Assembly: GCA_036489565.1 (NCBI GenBank)
Contig: DASXFN010000035.1
Coordinates: forward strand, 1 to 54,788
Origin: JAICKN01 sp036489565
Lineage (GTDB): Bacteria > Acidobacteriota > Terriglobia > Terriglobales > Acidobacteriaceae
Direction: 5' to 3'
Length of the DNA: 54,788 bases
In this document: positions 25,689 through 35,291 of the stretch, in pieces
Layout: each line of letters opens with the position of its first letter
How positions within the stretch are numbered: position 1 is the first letter of the stretch
Notes under the pieces: model-generated
Database searches by the model: none
What the model was told of the DNA's origin: nothing
What the model saw: the letters and a program-made list of their open reading frames with translations, nothing else
Translations under genes and position numbers: made by a program

Positions 25689-27173
25689 TCAGACGAAACG
25701 TGACATAACCACTACGTCTTGCCCCGGAACGTATGGAGCGAGTAGAAAGCCTTCAGCCTGAAACCCCTGGAGCTTCAAAAGCAATATTGTTTCTGAATCT
25801 GCAATTGGGTGGAGGAAGTACAACTTGCGCCCACCGAGCTGGCTGACCATATCAAAACTCGCGTCTACCATTTTCTTAACGGAGCTTCCGTTACTTGTGT
25901 TACGCAGGAGAAGTCCTTTAACGGCGCCGCCTCTCTTAGGCAACAGCGCAACCGCCCCGAAGACATGCCCTTCTTTACCGAGACAGACGAGCCTCTTAGG
26001 CTTCCGGTGGTGTTCAGTTGCCTTCTCCTCGATCGACTGCTTTAGAAAGCCCCGAACAAAGTGCTCCGGTACCTCCCGCCAAATCCGTTCAAACATTTCC
26101 TTGAAGTCACGGACGAGTTGATTCCGGTCAATCAATGCGGGGTCGATAATGTCACCATGGAGATTCTTCGTGGGCTTTATGATATTTGTGCCCGTCTCAT
26201 CTATAGTCAGCAGCTTTCCCAGCACAAATTCTCCATGGCTCGTCGAGTAGTGATTGGCGAGATGGGCCTCGACGCGCATGCCTGCTGCTAGCAGATATCT
26301 CATTACTTCAATCGAAGTATCGGGACATGTGCAATAGAGCTTTCGCGCCTTGTGCCGCACAACATAGTCCTCAATCTCTTTCCGGGTTGCTTGACCGTAG
26401 CCCTTGGAGCGGTACTGTGGCAGCAAAACCGTCGGTCCGGTCTTCACACAACCGCCGCTTTTATGGGTAAGTGTCGTAAAACCGATACAACTTTTGTTGC
26501 TCTTATGGATACCCAAGACCTCCTTACTAGTTGTGAAAAAGCCAGAGGGGTCAAAACCTAGATCGTGGATGCGGAGGTTGGACTTCGCGAATCCTTCGTC
26601 TATCCCGTCATAGTTGGCGCCTACATGCCTCGTAACGAGGGAAGTATATGCTTCCCGTTGGGCCCTGGTAATCCTTCTCAAGGAAACAACTTTGGGGGAT
26701 TCAATCTTCAGCGTTTGCTGACGTGCTGCTTCCAGGAGTGCAAAAAGAGGCGCACTTGGCTGGAGAATAATAAAACTCTGGGGCGGCTGCAGTTTGAATG
26801 CATCTCCGTTCAGTTCAGTGATTGATATCGAGGTCTTGAAGCGGTGGGCATTAAGAATGGCAATGGCGAACCCTTCCTTCGTGGACGAGAAATACGACAG
26901 GAATCGTTCCCGCGAAGTCGCTGCAGTACCAACGGTCTTCCAAAGCTTCGTTATCGGCTGCTTGAATACCCTTCCGACATCAAACCACCCGACAATCCCT
27001 GCACCGCCGGTTTCATAAAGAAATACTCGTTTGAACGGAACGGCAGGAATGACTTTCCTGAGCTCGAATCTCTTCGAGCCAGCAAATATCCGATGAGAGT
27101 GTTCGGGACGAATAGATAGCAGCAACGCAGTTCTAGCATCCCGCGATTCAGTCGATTTCATTTTGCGCTTCAC
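25689..27173 (-). CDS. ASCH domain fused to two GNAT acetyltransferase-like domains
   Basis: Fusion protein of 494 aa. Residues about 14-135 look like an ASCH domain (SIRPEHSHRIFAGSKRFELR, then a conserved GIVGWFDVGRV strand). ASCH is a PUA-like fold that binds or acts on RNA and nucleosides; E. coli YqfB of this superfamily hydrolyses N4-acetylcytidine. Residues about 165-330 look like a GNAT domain with the acetyl-CoA loop QYRSKGYGQATR (252-264). A second, more degenerate GNAT-like half (about 375-494) ends LLLKLQGFQAEGFLLAPYV. It starts with GTG at 27173, overlapping the stop of the upstream gene by 4 bp (GTGA), so translational coupling is expected. It is the last gene of a three-gene operon. 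Function unknown; nucleic-acid-base acetyl chemistry is a hypothesis. Confidence 0.7.
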   Translation of the reverse strand: MKRKMKSTESRDARTALLLSIRPEHSHRIFAGSKRFELRKVIPAVPFKRVFLYETGGAGIVGWFDVGRVFKQPITKLWKTVGTAATSRERFLSYFSSTKEGFAIAILNAHRFKTSISITELNGDAFKLQPPQSFIILQPSAPLFALLEAARQQTLKIESPKVVSLRRITRAQREAYTSLVTRHVGANYDGIDEGFAKSNLRIHDLGFDPSGFFTTSKEVLGIHKSNKSCIGFTTLTHKSGGCVKTGPTVLLPQYRSKGYGQATRKEIEDYVVRHKARKLYCTCPDTSIEVMRYLLAAGMRVEAHLANHYSTSHGEFVLGKLLTIDETGTNIIKPTKNLHGDIIDPALIDRNQLVRDFKEMFERIWREVPEHFVRGFLKQSIEEKATEHHRKPKRLVCLGKEGHVFGAVALLPKRGGAVKGLLLRNTSNGSSVKKMVDASFDMVSQLGGRKLYFLHPIADSETILLLKLQGFQAEGFLLAPYVPGQDVVVMSRFV

Positions 27174-27955
27174 GACGAAAAACCAATTAAGGCGGGTGCG
27201 CCATCCGTGACTCTTCCATGGTCGAGAACCATAACGGATTTTTCCCAGATGCGGTCGTAATACTGAATCATCGCGGCAGCCACGCTGGCGTCCTTGATGT
27301 AAACGTCTCTAAAATTTTGTTTCGTCTGATGCGAGCCGGTGGCAACTATCCACACCTGATCGTTATCAACGACCTGAACGCTGAGCGCTAACGGCATCTC
27401 GTGATCGGAAGCGAGATCACAAGTGAGAACCGCAATGTCAACGTTAGGTCTTCCTTTCAACTCTGTTACCAACTCGGCGGCCCATGGAACGTTCTTTTCA
27501 GTATGTCGAATCAAACGCCTGAAATTGACCTTGGTTCGACGCTTCATCAAGTCCAATATCTCAATGTCATATTTCTTTCGATCCCTGGACGCCACATCAC
27601 TAGGCGGGTAGGGAGCTAGATATGCAATCCAAACAGAATGTTCAGCTTCCTCAGCCGCATTTCGAAAATCAGAATAGAATTCGTAGTCCTTCAATGGCTT
27701 GACAGTGGCACCAGGAATAGCAGCTCGTATCGCGCTCAGCCGCTCTGCAGCATCATGCGATTCCTTAAGCAAGATGAGAGTTATCGAAGCGGTTAAGAGG
27801 AGTAGCTGGATACCAAGCGAACTCGCAAGCACGGCATAGAACTGAGACTGATCTTCGGTGTGCCAAAGATGCGCAGTAATCGGTATGAACGGAGAGAGCG
27901 CCAGGAGCAGTTCCAACACCAGAACGATGATTGTTACGTAGACGCCAAACCTCAC
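27170..27955 (-). CDS. Two-TM membrane protein with PLD-like cytoplasmic domain, middle gene of operon
   Basis: Unknown protein of 261 aa. Two transmembrane helices (about residues 5-26 and 40-63) put the N-terminus at the membrane; the remaining ~195 residues would be cytoplasmic. That part has a pattern like the phospholipase D fold (FRNAAEEAEHSVWIAYLAP, VNFRRLIRHTEK, QVWIVATGSHQTKQNF), but the catalytic HxKxxxxD motif is not present, so it would be non-catalytic or belong to another fold. It starts with GTG at 27955, which overlaps the upstream TGA by 4 bp and has AGGAG 7 nt before it. It overlaps the next gene the same way. A membrane effector or sensor joined to two nucleic-acid-acting partners is reminiscent of defence operons, but this is inference. 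Confidence 0.6.
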   Translation of the reverse strand: MRFGVYVTIIVLVLELLLALSPFIPITAHLWHTEDQSQFYAVLASSLGIQLLLLTASITLILLKESHDAAERLSAIRAAIPGATVKPLKDYEFYSDFRNAAEEAEHSVWIAYLAPYPPSDVASRDRKKYDIEILDLMKRRTKVNFRRLIRHTEKNVPWAAELVTELKGRPNVDIAVLTCDLASDHEMPLALSVQVVDNDQVWIVATGSHQTKQNFRDVYIKDASVAAAMIQYYDRIWEKSVMVLDHGRVTDGAPALIGFSS

Positions 27956-28599
27956 TGCTGTTCTCCTAAAAATCGGCCAACGTATTCGAATGATTGCCTA
28001 AGCCTCGCTTTGTTCTCGGCAAGGTTAAGCCAACGATTCCGGCCGCTTGGATGCGGCCAGTGAAGCAAAGAGTAATGGAAATCGAAAGGAGTCACTAGCA
28101 AAGTTTGCGTGGTGTCCACTAGCTTGCAAAGTGCTGCTTCGTAGTCCTCGGAAGAGATACCCAGCATCTCGAACGACCTCCGTCCCAAGGTAATGACCAG
28201 CGCGGGGCGAACCGCTAGAATCTGCCGATGCAAAAATCCGATGCAATTGGCGGCCATAACCTCAAAATCCCCTCCTCCGCCAACGCACTTGATCACAGAA
28301 GTAAAGTAAATCCCGGTTCTTGGAGCAACCGGGGAAGCACCACATGCAACGAGCCAAGCATCTAGTGTTCGACCGGATTGGCCAGCAAAGGCGCGCGTCC
28401 CTTTCAATTCAGCACCACCGGGCCCTTGGCCGACTATCATGACTCTTCCCGGTTCACCGCGGTTCAGATGCGACGGTTTCTTGAAATCCGTGGCTGTCGC
28501 TTCACAGATACGGCACCTGCTTATTTCTTCATGCAGTGCATTAAGCGATTGTGTTGCACTGTTTGTGTCGTCAGCCAAGTTATCTAAGAAAGAGGACAC
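27952..28599 (-). CDS. Uracil-DNA glycosylase-like protein (Fe-S, family 4-like), first gene of operon
   Basis: Uracil-DNA glycosylase superfamily protein of 215 aa with the features of the iron-sulfur families 4/5. Two Cys lie near the N-terminus (SRCRICE) and two later (IKCVGGGG and AANCIGF), the expected 4Fe-4S ligand set. Motif A is GQGPGGAE...AFAGQSGRTLD, where classical family 4 has GEAPG. Motif B is LLHWPHPSGRNRW, versus HPAA. The changes in both motifs suggest altered base specificity. Start GTG 28599; an ATG four bases earlier is out of frame. It leads an operon in which all three starts are GTG and both junctions are GTGA overlaps. Standard repair genes are seldom coupled like this. 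Confidence 0.78.
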   Translation of the reverse strand: MSSFLDNLADDTNSATQSLNALHEEISRCRICEATATDFKKPSHLNRGEPGRVMIVGQGPGGAELKGTRAFAGQSGRTLDAWLVACGASPVAPRTGIYFTSVIKCVGGGGDFEVMAANCIGFLHRQILAVRPALVITLGRRSFEMLGISSEDYEAALCKLVDTTQTLLVTPFDFHYSLLHWPHPSGRNRWLNLAENKARLRQSFEYVGRFLGEQQ

Positions 28600-28689
28600 G
28601 GCATCCCGTGACCCCTCACAGTCCGTCTATTCAATTTTGGTTGTAGGGCCCGTGTTTCGATGCCAACCCCTGGCATCAATGGAAAACTG

Positions 28690-29160
28690 CAAACATCAAA
28701 CTAGCTAGTTCCCTCGACTTCGCTCGGGATTTCGGCAGGCGGCTCAAACGCCGCCTAAAACGCCTCAACCTCGCGCGAAATGCTACGCTCGGATGACAAA
28801 TCATCGGGGAAGGGCACGACTTTAGTCGTGCCAATTAGCCATCTGATAATTGAGGGCTTTAGCCCCTGAGGTTCCCCAGCGGCTAAAGCCGATCAAATAT
28901 TAACCTCGTTCGGCATGGCTAAAGCCATGCCCTTCCCAAAATCTTCGAAAGCAGATTCCTCGCGCGAAAGGCTGCGCTCGGAATGACAAATCATATGGGA
29001 AGGGCGCTACCCTTCAAAAGCAGATTCCTCGTCGCGCAACTGCGCGCTCCTCGGAATGACAACCTAAAGCGAACTCAAGATCCTTCGACTTCGCTCGGCT
29101 ATCGCCTCACTCCGCTCAGGATGACAACTTAGAAGGGACGGGCGAGACGCCCGTCCCTCC
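28690..29160. repeat. Repeat mosaic upstream of nrdJ 3' end
   Basis: This gap of about 470 bp holds many hairpins: GGCACGACTTTAGTCGTGCC (about 28812-28831), GGGCTTTAGCCC (28855-28866), CGGCTAAAGCCG (28880-28891), GGCATGGCTAAAGCCATGCC (28914-28933), and reverse-orientation GATTCCTCGCGCG...GGAATGACAA units at 28955-29062. It ends with GGGACGGGCG-AGAC-GCCCGTCCC at about 29134-29157. The shared CTTTAG/CTAAAG centres are striking. The last hairpin follows the nrdJ stop and could act as its 3' end. Confidence 0.85.
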
Positions 29161-29166
29161 ACAACC

Positions 29167-32220
<3,054 letters not shown>

Positions 32221-32541
32221 TTTTTCGTTCTCTCGTTCCTGCGGATTCTGCGATCCGCTTGCTGGTTGTTTTCGCCTTGTCTCCAGTGCCGGAAATGCTG
32301 GAGGCCGAAGTGGTGCGATTTGCTTCTACTTATTTGATTCTGCCGTCCCTTGCGGGACTCGGTCGTTTCTTGATGCTTCTTCCCTGGGGCTTTCGCCCTA
32401 GGCTTTCTTATTGCGCCGCTGCTGGCGACCTCGGGCGCTAAAGCGCCCGATCAAATTTTTGCCTTTTCGCACGACTAAAGTCGTGCCCTTCCCGTTCTCG
32501 ACTTCTCAGCATTGGCTGAAGCCATGCCCTGATACATGCCC
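32221..32541. repeat. nrdJ upstream region filled with palindromes
   Basis: GTCCC-TTGC-GGGAC (32343-32356), GGGC-TTTC-GCCC (about 32386-32398), GGGCGCTAAAGCGCCC (about 32434-32450), GCACGACTAAAGTCGTGC (about 32468-32485) and a CATTGGCTGAAGCCATG unit (about 32512-32528) lie between the upstream small gene and nrdJ. If the genes are co-transcribed, these form a series of hairpins ahead of nrdJ. No coding sequence is seen. Confidence 0.8.
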
Positions 32542-32967
32542 TCAATCGCCGAAGCCGAAGGCGCTTTCGGCTGAAGACGACATCCATTGATTCAGTGCTG
32601 CATGGGCTGCGGTGCGTTGCGTGGCGTCCTCGATGATCGCGTAACGCACAAAACATTTGCCGTTTTCCAATCGCTCCCGTTCCGGGGAGCCGGGAAGAAA
32701 ATAGCGGCCGAGGGCCATTCCAAGATCGTCGGCTTGCGCGATCCGGAACAAGGCCAGCATGCGTTTTCCTTCCGTGGCTGAGGTCTCTCCGGGAGCCAGG
32801 ACTTCTTCTCCCAGGGCGAATATCCCTGGTTTGCCGGGAACGAGAACAAAACTGAGGCTCGATTCACAGCGGAACCAGCGGGACCACGCCAAGCGTCGAT
32901 GGTCGAGCTTGGCTTCAATTCCGTGGCGTGCCAAGGACTCGTTCACCATGAGCGATAAAGCTTCCAT
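32542..32967 (-). CDS. Unknown protein of 141 aa upstream of nrdJ
   Basis: No family recognised. It is cytoplasmic, with a long N-terminal amphipathic helix (MEALSLMVNESLARHGIEAK), a central RCESSLSFVLVPGKPGIFAL strand pattern and the end MSSSAESAFGFGD. GGAGG lies 5 nt before the ATG, giving strong initiation. Its ribosome-binding site directly abuts a hairpin (32978-33002), and a consensus promoter lies about 290 nt upstream. It is the only gene directly served by that structured leader and lies in the same orientation as nrdJ, 321 bp ahead of it. A role linked to ribonucleotide reductase is possible from position only. Confidence 0.6.
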   Translation of the reverse strand: MEALSLMVNESLARHGIEAKLDHRRLAWSRWFRCESSLSFVLVPGKPGIFALGEEVLAPGETSATEGKRMLALFRIAQADDLGMALGRYFLPGSPERERLENGKCFVRYAIIEDATQRTAAHAALNQWMSSSAESAFGFGD

Positions 32968-33254
32968 TCCACCCTCCAGCCCTCATTTGCAAAGACGGGG
33001 CTACCACCCCTCTTTAAATTGAGGACTTCCACCGTTAGGATTTCAAACTTTTGTCGTTGCCCCGGGGGACTGTCCAAAGACATTCGGACGGGGAAACGGC
33101 CACCGCACAAACCTGCTTTCGTCCTCTGCGTGGAGGGCGAGTCCTGCTAGCGGGAAGCCACTGACCACCTCAGCCAGAGATCCTCGCCTTTACTTCTGAC
33201 ATCGTGTTTTCAGGGCTGTTTTCGTTTCCGAAAAGAGCGTGAAAACTCTATGGG
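32968..33254 (-). ncRNA. Long structured 5' leader (candidate cis-regulatory RNA)
   Basis: Predicted transcript from about 33254 down to the ATG at 32967. Helices seen in transcript order are: (1) GTTTTCA/TGAAAAC (33240-33246 with 33206-33212), enclosing TTTTCG-GAAA-CGAAAA (33219-33234), a GNRA hairpin on an internal loop; (2) GGCGAG/CTCGCC (33183-33188 with 33136-33141), closing a 41-nt loop with a CTGA/TCAG stem; (3) CCACGCA paired to TGCGGTGG with one bulge (about 33100-33133); (4) GTTTCCCC with GGGGCAAC around GTCC/GGAC (about 33055-33095); (5) AGCCC/GGGCT (32978-33002), immediately before the Shine-Dalgarno. No known riboswitch consensus was recognised. RNase P, tmRNA and SRP signature sequences are absent. 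Confidence 0.5.
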
Positions 33255-33260
33255 ATGGCA

Positions 33261-33289
33261 ACATTACTCCCGTACATTGTGGCTGTCAA
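33261..33289 (-). promoter_or_regulatory. Consensus sigma70 promoter for the structured leader
   Basis: On the minus strand, TTGACA (33284-33289) is separated by exactly 17 bp from TAATGT (33261-33266). The predicted start of transcription is near 33254. This is the best promoter match seen in the window. Confidence 0.75.
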
Positions 33290-33357
33290 TAGTCCATACC
33301 CATATATTGTATATGAAGCGCATGAAGCGTAAATGCTGCCTTTTTGGTTAACCTGCG

Positions 33358-33693
33358 TTATTGGGAACGGGGCTTTTCCACAGCGCGGAAGCCCACAGGA
33401 CGAGCAACGAGCGCCGCGGGATTGGAAAAGTCCATTTTGGGAGCGACTTTGACGTCAATCTTGACCTCAGGCCACGACTTGTTTCCATGCTCTAAAGCTA
33501 CATAGACATCTTCAAAAATCTCTTTGGGTGCAATGCGCAGGGTGCCGTCGGAGGATTCGACAAGATAGTCTCCGATTTTCCCGTGATGCTCCCGACCGAG
33601 GACATCCACAAAAGCGGTTGCCGCGGTCAGCTGCTTTGCCTTGATCAGGAACCTGGTGCGATAGACATGCCACTGGGCAGACGACTTCCTCAT
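33358..33693 (-). CDS. Unknown small protein with a KIGDYLVESSDG segment
   Basis: Uncharacterised protein of 111 aa, basic, cytoplasmic. The core KIGDYLVESSDGTLRIAPKEIFEDVYV resembles a motif (GDYLV.. DG.. IxPxEIFEDVY) found in small bacterial proteins of unknown role. The N-terminal RFLIKAKQLTAATAFVD suggests an Ala-rich helix or strand pair. It lies upstream of the leader RNA promoter on the same strand. No partners are apparent. Confidence 0.55.
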   Translation of the reverse strand: MRKSSAQWHVYRTRFLIKAKQLTAATAFVDVLGREHHGKIGDYLVESSDGTLRIAPKEIFEDVYVALEHGNKSWPEVKIDVKVAPKMDFSNPAALVARPVGFRAVEKPRSQ

Positions 33694-34161
33694 CTTGTAT
33701 CCACCTTTGGGGGAGGGGAGACATGGTTTGAATTTTGGCCAGAGAACTTTTGTTGGCTGGAGATTGTTAAAGCTGTGTGAAACCGTGAAGCGAATTTACG
33801 CGCCGGGGATGAGAGGGTCAATTCCACATTTGTGGTGCAATGATGAATTATTTGAGCGACGCGGCGTGCGTTTAAAAGATGTATTGAGATGAAGACAAAG
33901 CGATGATCCTTAGTCATTTTGGCGTAGTGTCAAGGGCAAGAAGTTTCGCGGATGACAATCGGGCCTGAAATCGCATGCGAGATTTCCACATGTCAAGCAC
34001 AGGAAATGCAGAGAGCGCTACCAATAAATGACGATTACTCTAAGGTGTGTCTCGGGTATATCCGCTCAATCTTTCTAAGCAAAAAGATACTTAGAGAGAC
34101 CTCATGCCAGAGCTCTTTGCCATCAAAAAAGCAGGTAGAAAATCATTCTTAGGAGGAACCC
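33694..34161. other. Gap before YHS gene
   Basis: This gap of 468 bp holds no convincing gene. A forward reading frame at 33952-34152 has no Shine-Dalgarno and an unusual composition. It contains the hairpin at 34071-34098 described separately. The region is noticeably AT-richer than its neighbours. Confidence 0.45.
34071..34098 (+). promoter_or_regulatory. Inverted repeat upstream of the YHS gene
   Basis: CTTTCTAAG (34071-34079) and CTTAGAGAG (34090-34098) pair over 9 positions with one G-U/T mismatch, around a 10-nt A-rich spacer. It lies 64 bp before the YHS start. It could be an operator dyad or a leader hairpin; with no T-run it is not a terminator. Confidence 0.4.
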
Positions 34162-34314
34162 ATGACAAAAGATCCTGTTTGCGGAATGCAGGTAGATGAA
34201 AAGAAAGCTGAATTCCAGTCGCAATATGGCGGGAAACAGTATGCCTTTTGCTCCGAAGACTGTAAGAACAAGTTTGAGCAGCATCCGGAGCAGTTTGCCC
34301 GCGGGGCGGCGTAA
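34162..34314 (+). CDS. YHS-domain mini-protein (50 aa)
   Basis: Complete single YHS domain. The start KDPVCGMQVDEKKAEF and the segment YAFCSEDCKNKFEQHPEQF give the signature Cys in VCGM and the CxxxC pair (FCSEDC) typical of metal-binding YHS/TRASH proteins, which are often associated with copper or heavy-metal handling. ATG 34162 is preceded by a perfect AGGAGG spaced 5 nt, so it is surely translated. It is monocistronic. Metal binding is established for related domains; the metal here is unknown. Confidence 0.85.
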   Translation: MTKDPVCGMQVDEKKAEFQSQYGGKQYAFCSEDCKNKFEQHPEQFARGAA

Positions 34315-34340
34315 TACGGCTTAGAGCGATTCCTGGAAAC

Positions 34341-34363
34341 TCACCGCACCTGGTGGTGATTTT
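34341..34363 (+). terminator. Possible weak terminator after YHS gene
   Basis: TCACC (34341-34345) pairs with GGTGA (34355-34359) and is followed by TTTT (34360-34363). The stem is short. Confidence 0.35.
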
Positions 34364-34446
34364 GAGGTTAGTTGGGTTTGCTGGTTAAGATTTTAACCGC
34401 CAACCATAACGAGACGAGTCAGGGATACAGAAAGTCTTTCCGGATT

Positions 34447-35109
34447 CTACTTTAGATTCAACCCGGTCACGCGAATGCCGGTGTGGGCCTTATAACGGAT
34501 GTTCAGCGTGATCAGCAGAGCGGTGATCTGCTCGAGGACCCGGGCATTTTCCAGGTGGCCGCCATCGAGGGCGCGGACGCCGGGAATTTTTTCCGCGAGG
34601 TCGCGGGCAATCTGGTTGGCGTTTTCGTCATCACCGCAAACTATCACGTCGCTGTCGAGGTCAGCCTCGCCATTCAGGAATTCGGCGGAGATGTTTTGAA
34701 ATGCTGCCACGACCGGGGTCTTTTTGAGGATCTCCGCGGCTTGTTGCGCGGCGGATCCCTGCCAGATGCTGAGCGTTCGGGTGACACGGCCGCCAATGCT
34801 GGCGGCGAGCGGGACGGTGGCGTCAATCAAAATTGCGTTGGGACGAAGCGTGGGTTTGATGTGTTTGAGCAGCGGAGCGTGCCCCTCGAAAGGGACCGTG
34901 AGAACGATAATGTCGGCGGCTGAAGCGGCGGCGATATTGTCTGCTCCGGAAATTTTTGCTTGAGGAACGCTGGTCTTGATTTTCTCGGCGGCCTGTTGGG
35001 CGCGGACGGCGTCGCGCGAGCCGATGATGATGGTTTCTCCGGCGCGGGCCCAGCGGAGGGCGAGTCCGAAGCCTTCTTTGCCGGTGCCGCCCATGATGGC
35101 GATGGTCAT
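34447..35109 (-). CDS. npdG: F420-dependent NADP reductase (8-hydroxy-5-deazaflavin:NADP oxidoreductase)
   Basis: Transfers hydride between reduced F420 and NADP, linking the F420 pool to cellular NADPH. The protein (220 aa) begins directly with the Rossmann motif IAIMGGTGKEGFGLALRWA, followed by IIIGSRDAVRAQQAAEKI for NADP binding, IIVLTVPFEGHAPLL and the C-terminal helices RALDGGHLENARVLEQITALL typical of this family. The ATG at 35109 is chosen because the fold begins there; an upstream alternative start adds ten residues without a Shine-Dalgarno. It lies 182 bp after cofH on the same strand, separated by palindromic repeats. It is the only F420-using enzyme in the window. Confidence 0.85.
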   Translation of the reverse strand: MTIAIMGGTGKEGFGLALRWARAGETIIIGSRDAVRAQQAAEKIKTSVPQAKISGADNIAAASAADIIVLTVPFEGHAPLLKHIKPTLRPNAILIDATVPLAASIGGRVTRTLSIWQGSAAQQAAEILKKTPVVAAFQNISAEFLNGEADLDSDVIVCGDDENANQIARDLAEKIPGVRALDGGHLENARVLEQITALLITLNIRYKAHTGIRVTGLNLK

Positions 35110-35139
35110 GGGCAATATTGTCGCACGAACGCCGGTCAC

Positions 35140-35291
35140 AGTTTGCGGAGCTGGCGCTCCGCCGGACGGACCCTTCGGCTTCGCTCAGGGCAGGCTTAGG
35201 CGTCCGTCCCCACGCGAGCAGTAGAGGTTTTACGCGTCCGCCGGGTCAAAGACCCGGCGCTACACGATTTTTTTGGCGCACACGAGGTGCG
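35140..35291. repeat. Repeat mosaic between cofH and npdG
   Basis: It contains CTTCGGCTTCGCTCAGGGCAGG, related to the CCTGCCCTGAGCGAAG unit elsewhere, and a GGCGTCCGTCCCC piece. A perfect hairpin CGCCGGGTC-AAA-GACCCGGCG (35239-35247 with 35251-35259) follows, then a T-run on the plus strand at 35268-35274. The T-run is on the wrong side for the minus-strand cof genes. Confidence 0.75.

Noticed and set aside
33000..33200. Possible cobalamin riboswitch on the plus strand (GCGGGAAGCCACTG and AGCCAGAGATCCTCGCC look like B12-box pieces).
   Set aside because: The order and spacing do not match the cobalamin core, no gene follows on the plus strand, and the strong promoter points to the minus strand.
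32968..33254. RNase P RNA, tmRNA, 6S or SRP RNA for the structured leader.
   Set aside because: The GAGGAAAGTCC, tmRNA tag or end, and SRP GGAAG-loop signatures are absent; 6S cannot be fully excluded, but the final stem next to a Shine-Dalgarno favours a cis element.
33952..34152. Forward 66-codon frame before the YHS gene.
   Set aside because: No ribosome site, no family, and it runs across an inverted repeat.
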